Shown here: piece by piece, positions 1 to 11,398 of the stretch | Layout of the letters: each line of letters opens with the position of its first letter | Numbering within the stretch: position 1 is the first letter of the stretch | Assembly (NCBI GenBank): GCA_024643405.1 | Contig: JAHENA010000003.1 | Span: 30,249 to 94,248, forward strand | Length of the DNA stretch: 64,000 bases | Direction: 5' to 3' | Source of the DNA: Flavobacteriales bacterium | GTDB lineage: Bacteria > Bacteroidota > Bacteroidia > Flavobacteriales > Flavobacteriaceae | Notes under the pieces: model-generated | What the model saw: only the letters and a program-made list of their open reading frames with translations | The model's database searches: none | Told to the model about the DNA's origin: nothing | Position numbers and translations under genes: made by a program

Positions 1-1508
1 TCGTTTATGGCCGTAGGTGATAAATTGTGAGAAATATTTCTTACCTGATCACAGGAGTAATCAATCATATCAATCACTTTATTAAAAAGTGTTTTATTTT
101 CTGTTGAAAGTGATTTGGGATCTATGCTTGAAAGTTGGAATTTTATAGATGACAAATCGCCATTAATTCCATCATGTAAATCTTGTGCTAAACGGATACG
201 TTCTTTTTCTTCACCTTCAATAAGCGCTTGTAGTTTTGATAAATCATGTTCTTGTTTCAGTTTATCAATTTCCAAGTTTTTTAATTTTTGTCGCTGCGTA
301 TAAAAGTACCATAAACCAAAGAACAGGAACAATAATAATATTCCACTAAATAAGGCAAATGAAAACTGGTTTTTCTTTTTTGTGAGTTCTAGTTCGTTGT
401 GCTCTAAGGCTATTTGCTTTTCAACAATTTCCTTATCTTTTCTTTCTGATTGGTATTGTTTTTCTAAAAGATTAATTTGCTTTAAATGCGTTGCGTTAAG
501 AAGTGAATCTTTTAGTTGTGAATTTCTTTTTAAATGATAAAAGGCTTTTTCGGTGTTTTTTAAGTTTTCGTAAATACTAGACAATTGTAGATGTGCTTTC
601 TCTTGAATTTCAATTGTTTCATCTATTTCAGCAATCTTTAAAGCTTCGTTTAAATATTTTATCGCCTTAGTGTAATCTTTATTAAATGCATAAGATCGTC
701 CAAGTTCTAAAATCAAATCATTTTTATAATAATTATCATTTATTTCATTAATAAAAGGAAGTGCCTTTTCAAAATATTGAATTGCTTTTTTATAGTCTTT
801 ATTCTCAAAATAATAGGTTCCAAAATTACGTTGGGCGAAATAATTTAATCGATTATCATTTAGTGTTTTTGTAATGTTATCAGCTTTTTCAAAATATTTA
901 TAAGCTTCTTCAAACCGTTTGAATTTTAAGTTAGCCAAACCTAAATCGCCTATTGCATAGGCTAAATGTTCTTTGTTGTTTTCTGGAATTATCTGTAACG
1001 ATTTATTTAAATATTCTATTTCTTTTTTATGGTTATTTAAAGAACTGTAAAAAGCAGCCAAATTCTCGTAAGACGTTCCTAATCTTGTACTGTCCTTAAT
1101 GGTTTCAAATATTTTAATGCCTTTAATATAAAAATCTATAACTTTATCAAATTCACCTTTGTATTGGTAGGTGTTGCCTAAATTAATATATAAGCCACCC
1201 GTGCCTTTTTGGTAATTGGCATCAATACTATATGGCAAAGCTAGTTTGTAATAATAAATAGCAGAATCGTAATGAGCTAAATCATTATGTACGATGCCGC
1301 TGTATTGTAACGATTTAATGACACCTATTTTAAAGCCGCTTTTTTTACTTTTTAAAAAGGTTTCTTTGTAAATTTTTAGGGCTTCGTTAGGGTTGGAAGA
1401 TTCCTTCTCATAGGCTATGTCTAGTAAGCTATTAATAGCAAGTGTGTCGTTTTGTGCAAAACTTAATTTGAAACAACATAACAAGCCTATGAACAGGAAA
1501 TACTTCAT
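1..1508 (-). CDS. TPR-repeat sensor histidine kinase (HisKA_3/NarX-DegS type), partial: C-terminus runs off the left edge
   Basis: Own reverse-strand translation from the ATG at 1508: MKYFLFIGLLCCFKLSFAQND (signal peptide), many TPR-like helices, one TM segment (FSFALFSGILLLLFLFFGLWYFY), then ERIRLAQDLHDGINGDLSSIK, a HisKA_3 H-box. Missing from the ORF track because it is truncated. Confidence 0.88.
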   Translation of the reverse strand, partial: MKYFLFIGLLCCFKLSFAQNDTLAINSLLDIAYEKESSNPNEALKIYKETFLKSKKSGFKIGVIKSLQYSGIVHNDLAHYDSAIYYYKLALPYSIDANYQKGTGGLYINLGNTYQYKGEFDKVIDFYIKGIKIFETIKDSTRLGTSYENLAAFYSSLNNHKKEIEYLNKSLQIIPENNKEHLAYAIGDLGLANLKFKRFEEAYKYFEKADNITKTLNDNRLNYFAQRNFGTYYFENKDYKKAIQYFEKALPFINEINDNYYKNDLILELGRSYAFNKDYTKAIKYLNEALKIAEIDETIEIQEKAHLQLSSIYENLKNTEKAFYHLKRNSQLKDSLLNATHLKQINLLEKQYQSERKDKEIVEKQIALEHNELELTKKKNQFSFALFSGILLLFLFFGLWYFYTQRQKLKNLEIDKLKQEHDLSKLQALIEGEEKERIRLAQDLHDGINGDLSSIKFQLSSIDPKSLSTENKTLFNKVIDMIDYSCDQVRNISHNLSPTAIN

Positions 1509-1550
1509 TTTATAAATACAAGAATGGTTATTTAAATGTAATTAATTTAT

Positions 1551-2294
1551 TTACTTTTTAATTATTTTTTTTGAAATGCATCCGTTTTCGGTTTTAATTT
1601 GAAGTAAATAAAATCCTGAAGGAACCTTTGATAGATTTATATCACCTAAATTTGTTGATTTATCTAGAACCACGCGTCCATTTAGATCAACTAATGTTAG
1701 TTTTTCTATGATATTATTTTGAATTGAAATATGAAGCATGTCTTCAACAGGGTTTGGGTACATTTTAAAATTTTCAAATACCACCTCATTGTTTGAAAGT
1801 GTACTTGTAAATTCTGGTCGTCCATACAAACTCCATTTACCATTACTGCTTTGAACCCGTATATGCAATACGTGGTCGCCAGCAGCTAAATCATTAGGAA
1901 TAGCAATATTTAATGTTTCATCTAACAAAGCACCTTGAGTAATGGCAACTGATGTCGCATTGCCAACGCCGGGGTCGGTATCAATAAAATATTCCGCAGC
2001 TACTATAGTATTATTGTCAATTTGCTCCGATTTATAAAATACTTGTCGTCCATACAAACTCCATTGGTTTTGGTTGTTTTTTGTTCTAATATGTAAAATA
2101 TGAATGCCTGAAGTAATATTGGTTGTTGGAATAGAAAATAGCTGGTTTATGGTTGTTGCTTCTGCAATTGTTAATGTATTAGCATTTCCAACACCGGGGT
2201 CTGTATCAATAAAATATTCAGCCTCGGTTATGGTATTTTGACTAGTAACTACTAGGCTGAAAAATAGAATTATTAAAGTTATATATGTTTTCAT
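1551..2294 (-). CDS. Secreted protein with two AEYFIDTDPGVGNA repeats and a T9SS type A C-terminal sorting domain
   Basis: C-terminus FKMYPNPVEDMLHISIQ...GFYLLQIKTENGCISKKIIKK is typical of Por/T9SS sorting domains. Signal peptide begins at MKTYITLIILFF, so the start is probably 2294 rather than 2315. Confidence 0.85.
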   Translation of the reverse strand: MKTYITLIILFFSLVVTSQNTITEAEYFIDTDPGVGNANTLTIAEATTINQLFSIPTTNITSGIHILHIRTKNNQNQWSLYGRQVFYKSEQIDNNTIVAAEYFIDTDPGVGNATSVAITQGALLDETLNIAIPNDLAAGDHVLHIRVQSSNGKWSLYGRPEFTSTLSNNEVVFENFKMYPNPVEDMLHISIQNNIIEKLTLVDLNGRVVLDKSTNLGDINLSKVPSGFYLLQIKTENGCISKKIIKK

Positions 2295-2304
2295 GATATT
2301 TATA

Positions 2305-3378
2305 TTAATTTTCAATATTAGCGTTTGCTTTTAATACCACTTGCAGATTGCTTCCTGCACCAACAATTGGGTTGTTAATGCTGATAAAAGTTGGGTAAGG
2401 TAAATCGAATGGATAACCTTTCATTTGGAATTTAAAGGCTTGACCATAAATACCTAAATCAGAACCGTCTAAGCTTGCTCCAATTGCGGGTGAACCAACT
2501 ATAAGTTTATAGTTTTTTGTATAATCAAAAATGGGGTTTTCAGGATTGCCAATGGCTGTAAATTGCGGATTGGTATTGTTTATATTATTTGTGCCGTTGA
2601 GTGCATCAATTGTTTGTCCACCATAGGCAAAGGTTAAACAGTTTTGAAAGGTTATTGTGCTAGCAGTGTTATTTATAGTTGATATAGTTGAACTCGAATT
2701 TAGTATAAACATATTATTTTTAACAACAGGGTTGTTACAGCTTTCGAAAAAAATATTGTTTGATACAACTGAACTAATAATCAAATTATTTGAAAAGGTA
2801 TCTGATGCAACAAGACCATTTGCAACCGCATTAAATCCTGCCATATTAAATATATTATTTGAAATTAGATTGTTTCCATGCGATGTTCCGTTAAACCTGA
2901 TTACATTGAAACCAGTTTGAAGGAATATATTTCCTTGTACAATCCAGTTGAATGCTTGGTATAAATCCATCCCGTTAATTCTATTATTTTGAATACGAAT
3001 ATTTGTGAATGAAGCTTCGTTTAAATCTGATATATTTGGAAATGTTAAGCCTGATATTGATGAATTTGAAGCATTGGTATTGTTTGGGATATTCCTGCTA
3101 AGGGTAATGTACCCAACTGAAGCAAATTCGCCATTTGCCAATTCTGGGCGATGTCCTATACTTCTTAAATGGATTTCTTTTACAATGGTAAAACCAGCAT
3201 AAACTATGGGCGAAGGATGTATGTAGATAATATCACCTGCTGTAGCAGCATCAATTGCTGCTTGTATGGAGCTAAACTGTGCCGCAGTTCCAGGGCGGTT
3301 ATCAACCGTCCACGTGTTTTGTGCTAAAAGGCTAGTGCAAAATAATAAAAGAGTCAATTTTAAAATAGAAGTTTTCAT
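2305..3378 (-). CDS. Secreted right-handed beta-helix-like protein
   Basis: Signal peptide MKTSILKLTLLLFCTSLLAQ; FSSIQAAIDAATAGDIIYIHPSPIVYAGFTIVKEIHLRS is the classic entry into a parallel beta-helix; Asn-rich coils follow. Confidence 0.75.
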   Translation of the reverse strand: MKTSILKLTLLLFCTSLLAQNTWTVDNRPGTAAQFSSIQAAIDAATAGDIIYIHPSPIVYAGFTIVKEIHLRSIGHRPELANGEFASVGYITLSRNIPNNTNASNSSISGLTFPNISDLNEASFTNIRIQNNRINGMDLYQAFNWIVQGNIFLQTGFNVIRFNGTSHGNNLISNNIFNMAGFNAVANGLVASDTFSNNLIISSVVSNNIFFESCNNPVVKNNMFILNSSSTISTINNTASTITFQNCLTFAYGGQTIDALNGTNNINNTNPQFTAIGNPENPIFDYTKNYKLIVGSPAIGASLDGSDLGIYGQAFKFQMKGYPFDLPYPTFISINNPIVGAGSNLQVVLKANANIEN

Positions 3379-3792
3379 AATTAATAGCGTTTAAAAGTTA
3401 TACTGCTAAATTATACTGAGATATAGGTCTATTTTTAAGGGGAAAACATGAAAAATAAAACTTAGGGGAAACCCTAATGTTTCAATTTTTAGATGTTATT
3501 TTAATAAAATAGTTATAAAAAATAAATTATGTTAAGCTCAAAATATGACTTTAGAGCCACGTTTGTGTTTTTATGAATTTTAGAAAGATAAAAAACACAC
3601 AAAATCTAATTTAAGGGTATTTTTAAGCGATTTAAGACACTTTTTATTAATTAACAAATGTTGATAATTTATATGTTTAATCGATAAAATACTTTTAAAA
3701 GGACTGATAAATAGTTATCTTTGTAAGTATCCTAAAATGGTGCCAAACGCATCATTTTTTTATGTGAAAACATTAAAATAAAAGTATTATAA

Positions 3793-5736
<1,944 letters not shown>

Positions 5737-5758
5737 TTAAAAATTTCTTAAATGTGAG

Positions 5759-5797
5759 AATAGCCCTGATATGTTCACTATTTCAGGGCTATTTTTT
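5759..5797 (+). terminator. Intrinsic terminator downstream of gyrB
   Basis: AATAGCCCTGA ... TCAGGGCTATT followed by a T run. Confidence 0.85.
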
Positions 5798-5899
5798 GTA
5801 AAAAAATCATAAAAAAACAGTTAAAGTGTAATTTTTTATCGATAAAATGTAATTTATTAAAATATTTTCCTATATTTGTTAAACCAAATTTATCATTTC

Positions 5900-6916
5900 A
5901 TGAAAAGAATTACCATCATATTATTCATTTGCTTGACTACAATAGTTATGAAAGCTCAAAATGATATAAATGGGCTTCTTGCTGCTGGTATTGAAGACAC
6001 ACAAAGATTTACGAATGATTATTTAGCACCAGGAACCAATGGGTTAATGTACAGTATTAATGCTAACTGGTTTAATACAGCGGTTGTAAAACCTTTAGGT
6101 GGCTTTGAAATTTCAGTTATTGCGAATGCCGCAACTATTGGAAATGAAAACAAATCATTCTTAATGAATACAGATTTGTATAATAATGTTGTTTTTCAAC
6201 AAGGGCCAAATTCTCAAAATGTCGCTACTGTTTTAGGTGAAAATAATCCAAACATTGACGTTGTAATAACCTATGATGACCCAATATTTGGTCAACAAAC
6301 AGAGCAAATTACACTTCCTGACGGCCTTGCTTCAGAAAACATTAATATGTTACCTGCGGCATTTATACAAGGGGCGGTGGGGTTAATAAAAGGAACAGAG
6401 ATTAAGGCTAGATTTATTCCTAAAATAAAAACAAAAGATGTTTCCTTAGCTTTATATGGTGTTGGTATTCAGCATGAATTCACCAAATGGTTGCCTGCAG
6501 ATAAAATATGGCCAGTGGCCATTTCAGGGTTGGTGGCTTATTCGCATGTAGATGGTTCTTATGATCTTACAAGTTCATCTTTAGTAAGTGGAGAAAATCA
6601 ACGCTTGGAATCTGCAATGGAAACATGGTTATTTCAATTAATGGTATCAACACAATTGCCAATTATCAATTTTTATGGTGGTCTTGGATATATTAAAGGA
6701 GAATCGCAATCAGACATATTAGGTACGTATAGAGTTTCCAATGGCATACTTACAGGTGAAGATATTGTGGATCCATTTTCTGTGTCAAGTGAAATATCTG
6801 GAGTTAGAGGAACTGTAGGTGCCAAGTTGAAATTAGGATTTTTTAGGCTTAATGCCGAATACCATCTTGCAGAATTCAACGCATTTTCAGTTGGTATAAA
6901 CTTTGGATTTAGATAA
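5900..6916 (+). CDS. Outer-membrane beta-barrel-like secreted protein (DUF6588-like)
   Basis: Signal peptide MKRITIILFICLTTIVMKAQ; alternating beta-rich body ending NFGFR (terminal aromatic pattern). TATATTTG at 5871-5878 argues for the downstream start at 5900 rather than 5876. Confidence 0.65.
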   Translation: MKRITIILFICLTTIVMKAQNDINGLLAAGIEDTQRFTNDYLAPGTNGLMYSINANWFNTAVVKPLGGFEISVIANAATIGNENKSFLMNTDLYNNVVFQQGPNSQNVATVLGENNPNIDVVITYDDPIFGQQTEQITLPDGLASENINMLPAAFIQGAVGLIKGTEIKARFIPKIKTKDVSLALYGVGIQHEFTKWLPADKIWPVAISGLVAYSHVDGSYDLTSSSLVSGENQRLESAMETWLFQLMVSTQLPIINFYGGLGYIKGESQSDILGTYRVSNGILTGEDIVDPFSVSSEISGVRGTVGAKLKLGFFRLNAEYHLAEFNAFSVGINFGFR

Positions 6917-6996
6917 AAATTAAGAAGCTTTAGCTTTTATAAAAAATATATTTAGTGTTTAGTTTTAGTTAGTTTTAATTATTTGAATTAGTCGTG

Positions 6997-7026
6997 AAAA
7001 GTGCAAGTTTTATCTTGCACTTTTTT
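6997..7026 (+). terminator. Intrinsic terminator
   Basis: AAAAGTGCAAG-ttttat-CTTGCACTTTTTT. Confidence 0.8.
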
Positions 7027-7091
7027 CATTTACACCATTATTATTTGTAATTTTACAAGATTCAAATAAATAAAATTAAATATAAAATATT

Positions 7092-8018
7092 ATGAAAGTA
7101 ACAGTAGTTGGAGCAGGAGCAGTTGGTGCAAGTTGTGCTGAATATATTGCCATTAAAAATTTCGCTTCAGAAGTTGTTTTATTAGACATTAAAGAAGGCT
7201 ATGCAGAAGGAAAAGCCATGGATTTAATGCAAACTGCTTCATTGAACGGATTCGATACAAAAATATCGGGAATCACTAATGACTACAGTAAAACAGCAAA
7301 TAGTGATATTTGTGTTATTACCTCAGGAATTCCACGTAAACCAGGTATGACTCGAGAAGAGTTAATTGGTATCAATGCGGGCATTGTAAAAACCGTCTCT
7401 TCAAGTTTAATTAAGCACTCTCCAAATACTATTATTATTGTGGTGAGTAATCCAATGGATACTATGGCCTATTTGGTTCATAAAACCACGAGTATACCAA
7501 AAAGTAAGATTATAGGTATGGGTGGCGCATTAGACTCTGCTCGTTTTAAATATCGATTGGCGGAAGCTTTAGGCGGACCAATAAGTGATGTTGATGGTAT
7601 GGTTCTTGGCGGACATAGTGATACGGGTATGATTCCATTAACACGCATGGCAACAAGAAATGGTGTGCCTGTTTCTGAATTTTTATCTGCTGACAGATTA
7701 AATGCAGTTAAGGAAGACACAAAGGTTGGAGGGGCAACACTGACTAAATTATTAGGTACTTCTGCTTGGTATGCACCTGGTGCTGCAGTTTCATCTCTGG
7801 TCCAAGCCATTGCTTGTGATCAGAAAAAAATGTTTCCTTGTTCAGTAATGCTTGAGGGAGAATATGGTTTAAACGATATTTGTCTTGGTGTTCCAGTAAT
7901 ATTAGGTAAAAATGGTATTGAAAAAATAGTTAATATCGAGCTTAATAAGGCAGAAAAGGATAATATGAAAGTGAGTGCCGAGGCTGTTAAAGCTGTTAAT
8001 GATCTATTAGAATTATAA
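7092..8018 (+). CDS. mdh: Malate dehydrogenase
   Basis: MKVTVVGAGAVGASCAEYIA Rossmann start; ITSGIPRKPGMTREELIGINA; VVSNPMDTMAYLVHK; catalytic VLGGHSDTGMIPL. Confidence 0.96.
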   Translation: MKVTVVGAGAVGASCAEYIAIKNFASEVVLLDIKEGYAEGKAMDLMQTASLNGFDTKISGITNDYSKTANSDICVITSGIPRKPGMTREELIGINAGIVKTVSSSLIKHSPNTIIIVVSNPMDTMAYLVHKTTSIPKSKIIGMGGALDSARFKYRLAEALGGPISDVDGMVLGGHSDTGMIPLTRMATRNGVPVSEFLSADRLNAVKEDTKVGGATLTKLLGTSAWYAPGAAVSSLVQAIACDQKKMFPCSVMLEGEYGLNDICLGVPVILGKNGIEKIVNIELNKAEKDNMKVSAEAVKAVNDLLEL

Positions 8019-8144
8019 CATTTTATTAATATAAAATGACATACTTTAAGATGGTCAAAAGGGTATTGACAAGTAAGTAAATTTTAATAAAAAATAAGGG
8101 CAGCATAATAGTTGCTCTTTTTTTTTATAAATCTCGTAATTATA

Positions 8145-8175
8145 TTGTCAATTCTATGTGTAAATCATATATTTG
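8145..8175 (+). promoter_or_regulatory. Candidate Bacteroidota sigma-A promoter for secDF
   Basis: TTG (8145-8147) - N20 - TATATTTG (8168-8175), matching the TTG/TAnnTTTG architecture. Confidence 0.55.
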
Positions 8176-8222
8176 CTCGTTTTAAAAAATTCAACGAATA
8201 AAATTAATTAATTTAATAAATA

Positions 8223-11200
8223 ATGCAGAATAAAGGATTAGTAAAACTATTTGCAGTTTTGTTTGGATTGGTAAGTATTTATCAATTGTCTTTTACGTTT
8301 AAAGCAAATCAAATAGAAAGAAATGCAAAAGAAATTGCTATAAGTAAAGTTTCCGATACAGAAGTTGATTACAGGGCTAAAAGGAGTAATGAAGAGGCAA
8401 ATTATTTAGAATCAATTGCTACAGATACTGTCTTTAACATAGGTATTGCAAAATTCACTTATAATGAAGTGAAAGAAAAAGCAATGAATCTTGGTTTAGA
8501 CTTGAAAGGCGGTATTAATGTCATACTTCAAGTATCAGTCAAAGACATTTTAAAAGGATTGGCAAATAATAGCACAAATCCTATTTTCAATAAAGCTTTG
8601 GACGATGCTTCTGAACTTCAAAAAAACAGTCAAAACACCTATTTAGAAGATTTTTTTAAAGCATTTGATGCTATTAAAGGGGACACGAAATTAGCATCTC
8701 CTGATATATTTTATACCAAAGCATTAGACGGTGAAATAGATGGCAGTATGTCTGATGACGAGGTAAAACAAGTGATTCAAACAAAAATTGATGAATCCAT
8801 TATTTCTGCATTTGAAGTATTGCGTAAGCGTATTGATGAATTTGGAGTTACGTCTCCAAACATTCAACGTTTGGGTACATCAGGGAGAATTCTTGTAGAA
8901 TTACCAGGTGTAAAGGACATAGAACGTGCAACGGGATTATTACAAAGTACCGCTCAATTGGAGTTTTGGGATGCTTATAAAGGTGAAGACTATTTTACAT
9001 TTTTATCTCAAGCTAACGAAGTATTAAAAGGGATTGTAAACCCAAAACCTGAAGCCCAAAAGGCGGAAGGTGATGATGAGGAAAATGCGACAGATTCTAA
9101 AATTGATGAACTTTTAGGAGATACAACTACAGATTCAACGGCTGTAGCTGCTAATCCTTTATTTGATTTAATAAGAGGTCAAGGATATCCTGGAGGACCA
9201 GTCATCGCTAAATTCGAAATTAAAGATAAAGCTAAGGTTGCTGAGTATTTAAACATGCCTCAAGTGAGAGCATTACTTCCGGTGGAGCAACGTTATGTGA
9301 AATTTGCATTTGGTAAACCAGAAAAAGACAGTGAGTTAATTGATTTATATGCTTTAATAGGTAACAGAGATAATACACCAGAGTTAAGTGGAGCCGTTGT
9401 AACTGATGCAAGAAATGCTTTTGGTCCAACAGGTAAGCCAGAAGTGTCTATGCAAATGAATGCTAAAGGTGCTAAAATCTGGGAAGAAATGACGGGTCGT
9501 GCATACAGCCAAGGTACACAAATTGCAATTGTTTTAGATAATATTGTGTATTCTGCGCCTGGAGTAACTTCAGGCCCAATTGCTGGTGGAAATTCATCTA
9601 TATCAGGAAGTTTTACTTTAAATGAAGCGGTGGATTTAGCGAACGTTTTGCGTGCGGGTAAATTACCGGCAAGAGCAGATATTATTCAAAGTGAAGTAGT
9701 AGGACCATCATTAGGCCAAGAGGCTATTGACAATGGTAAAGTATCATTTTTAATTGCATTGGCATTAGTTTTGGTTTGGATGATTGTGTATTACGGTAAA
9801 GCAGGTGGTTTTGCTGATATTGCCATGGCATTGAATATTCTATTAATTTTTGGGATTCTCTCTGGATTGGGTGCCGTGTTAACACTACCTGGAATTGCGG
9901 GTATTGTGCTTACCATTGGTATGTCAGTGGATGCGAACGTTATTATTTATGAGCGTATTCGAGAGGAAATCGCAAAAGGGAAAGGGTTAAAAGAAGCCAT
10001 TCAAGATGGTTTTAGTAATGCCTTATCTTCAATTTTAGATGCGAATATTACTACTGGTTTAACAGCCCTAATATTATTTATATTCGGAACTGGTCCAATT
10101 AAAGGATTTGCAACAACCTTATTGATAGGTATTGGAACTTCATTGTTTACCGCTATTTTTATTACTAGATTATTAATAGACTGGTATGTTAACAGAGGAG
10201 GTAAATTTGATTTCTCGACAGCGTTGACTAAAAATCTTTTTAGAAACCTAAATATTGAGTTCCTTCAAAAACGTAAAATCGCTTATGTGGTTTCTGGAGC
10301 ATTTTTAGTAATAAGTTTGGGCTCATTATTAACTGAAGGATTAGATCAAGGTGTGGACTTTGTAGGAGGTAGAACGTATCAGGTGCGCTTTGCACAAGAT
10401 GTGAATCCAACAGAAATTACAGCAACATTGTCAAACGCTTTTGGTAGTGCTGATGCGAAAACTTTTGGTGATGCCAATCAGTTAAAAATAACCACGAAGT
10501 ATAAAGTTAATGAAACTGGAGCAGAGGTTGATGAACAAATCAGACTTGAATTATACAAAGCATTGCAACCTCATTTAGACGGTTTATCTTATGAGGATTT
10601 CATAAGTGATGCAGACACCAAAACAGTTGGTTTAATGAAGTATTATAAGGTGACACCTACCATTGCAGATGATATTAAACAAGCTTCATTTTGGGCGATT
10701 TTAGGTTCTTTAATTGTAGTGTTCCTATACATATTAATGCGATTTAAAAAGTGGCAATTCTCCTTGGGAGCGGTATTAGCGGTTTTTCATGATGTATTAA
10801 TTGTACTTGGTGTGTTCTCGTTAACTTATAAGTTCTTACCATTTAGTATGGAAATTGACCAAGCTTTTATTGCCGCCATATTAACTGTAATTGGATATTC
10901 ATTAAACGATACTGTTATTGTTTTTGACAGAATTAGAGAATATTTGAATGAGCACTCAAGTTGGAATTTTGGTAAAGTTGTAAATGTGTCTTTAAGTAGT
11001 ACTTTGGGTAGAACTTTAAACACCTCTTCAACTACTTTAGTGGTATTATTAGCGATATTTATTTTTGGTGGAGATTCTATTAGAGGATTTATGTTCGCCT
11101 TAATCGTTGGTATTGTAGTAGGTACTTATTCTTCATTATTCATTGCAACACCTTTAATGTACGACACTATAAGTAATGCTGAGAAAAGAAAAGGAAGAGA

Positions 11201-11237
11201 AAGCGCTATAGCTCAAAAGCAAAAAGCTGTAAAATAA
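8223..11237 (+). CDS. secDF: Fused protein translocase SecDF
   Basis: SecD motifs (LGLDLKGGINVILQV, ELPGVKDIERA, VLTIGMSVDANVIIYERIREE) followed in the same ORF by SecF motifs (GVDFVGGRTYQVRF, VIGYSLNDTVIVFDRIRE). Confidence 0.97.
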   Translation: MQNKGLVKLFAVLFGLVSIYQLSFTFKANQIERNAKEIAISKVSDTEVDYRAKRSNEEANYLESIATDTVFNIGIAKFTYNEVKEKAMNLGLDLKGGINVILQVSVKDILKGLANNSTNPIFNKALDDASELQKNSQNTYLEDFFKAFDAIKGDTKLASPDIFYTKALDGEIDGSMSDDEVKQVIQTKIDESIISAFEVLRKRIDEFGVTSPNIQRLGTSGRILVELPGVKDIERATGLLQSTAQLEFWDAYKGEDYFTFLSQANEVLKGIVNPKPEAQKAEGDDEENATDSKIDELLGDTTTDSTAVAANPLFDLIRGQGYPGGPVIAKFEIKDKAKVAEYLNMPQVRALLPVEQRYVKFAFGKPEKDSELIDLYALIGNRDNTPELSGAVVTDARNAFGPTGKPEVSMQMNAKGAKIWEEMTGRAYSQGTQIAIVLDNIVYSAPGVTSGPIAGGNSSISGSFTLNEAVDLANVLRAGKLPARADIIQSEVVGPSLGQEAIDNGKVSFLIALALVLVWMIVYYGKAGGFADIAMALNILLIFGILSGLGAVLTLPGIAGIVLTIGMSVDANVIIYERIREEIAKGKGLKEAIQDGFSNALSSILDANITTGLTALILFIFGTGPIKGFATTLLIGIGTSLFTAIFITRLLIDWYVNRGGKFDFSTALTKNLFRNLNIEFLQKRKIAYVVSGAFLVISLGSLLTEGLDQGVDFVGGRTYQVRFAQDVNPTEITATLSNAFGSADAKTFGDANQLKITTKYKVNETGAEVDEQIRLELYKALQPHLDGLSYEDFISDADTKTVGLMKYYKVTPTIADDIKQASFWAILGSLIVVFLYILMRFKKWQFSLGAVLAVFHDVLIVLGVFSLTYKFLPFSMEIDQAFIAAILTVIGYSLNDTVIVFDRIREYLNEHSSWNFGKVVNVSLSSTLGRTLNTSSTTLVVLLAIFIFGGDSIRGFMFALIVGIVVGTYSSLFIATPLMYDTISNAEKRKGRESAIAQKQKAVK

Positions 11238-11253
11238 ATAAATTAAGTAATAT

Positions 11254-11293
11254 TTAAAAAAAGCCTGTTAACATATGTTAATAGGCTTTTTTA
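11254..11293 (+). terminator. Intrinsic terminator downstream of secDF
   Basis: AAAAAAAGCCTGTTAACATATGTTAATAGGCTTTTTT. Confidence 0.8.
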
Positions 11294-11398
11294 ATTTAAA
11301 TATCAATAAAGTATTGAGAACAACAAAGCCTTTATTTATATACATTTGTTAAATAATTTATAACTACCAACAAATTATAATTAAATTAAACTTTCCAA

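Noticed and set aside
115-303. 62-aa plus-strand ORF
   Set aside because: Lies antisense inside the truncated histidine kinase gene, whose reverse frame is open from 1508 to the window edge with clear TPR/HisKA_3 sequence.
7478-7810. 110-aa minus-strand ORF antisense to mdh
   Set aside because: Shadow ORF; composition mirrors the mdh coding strand and no start or promoter context is visible.
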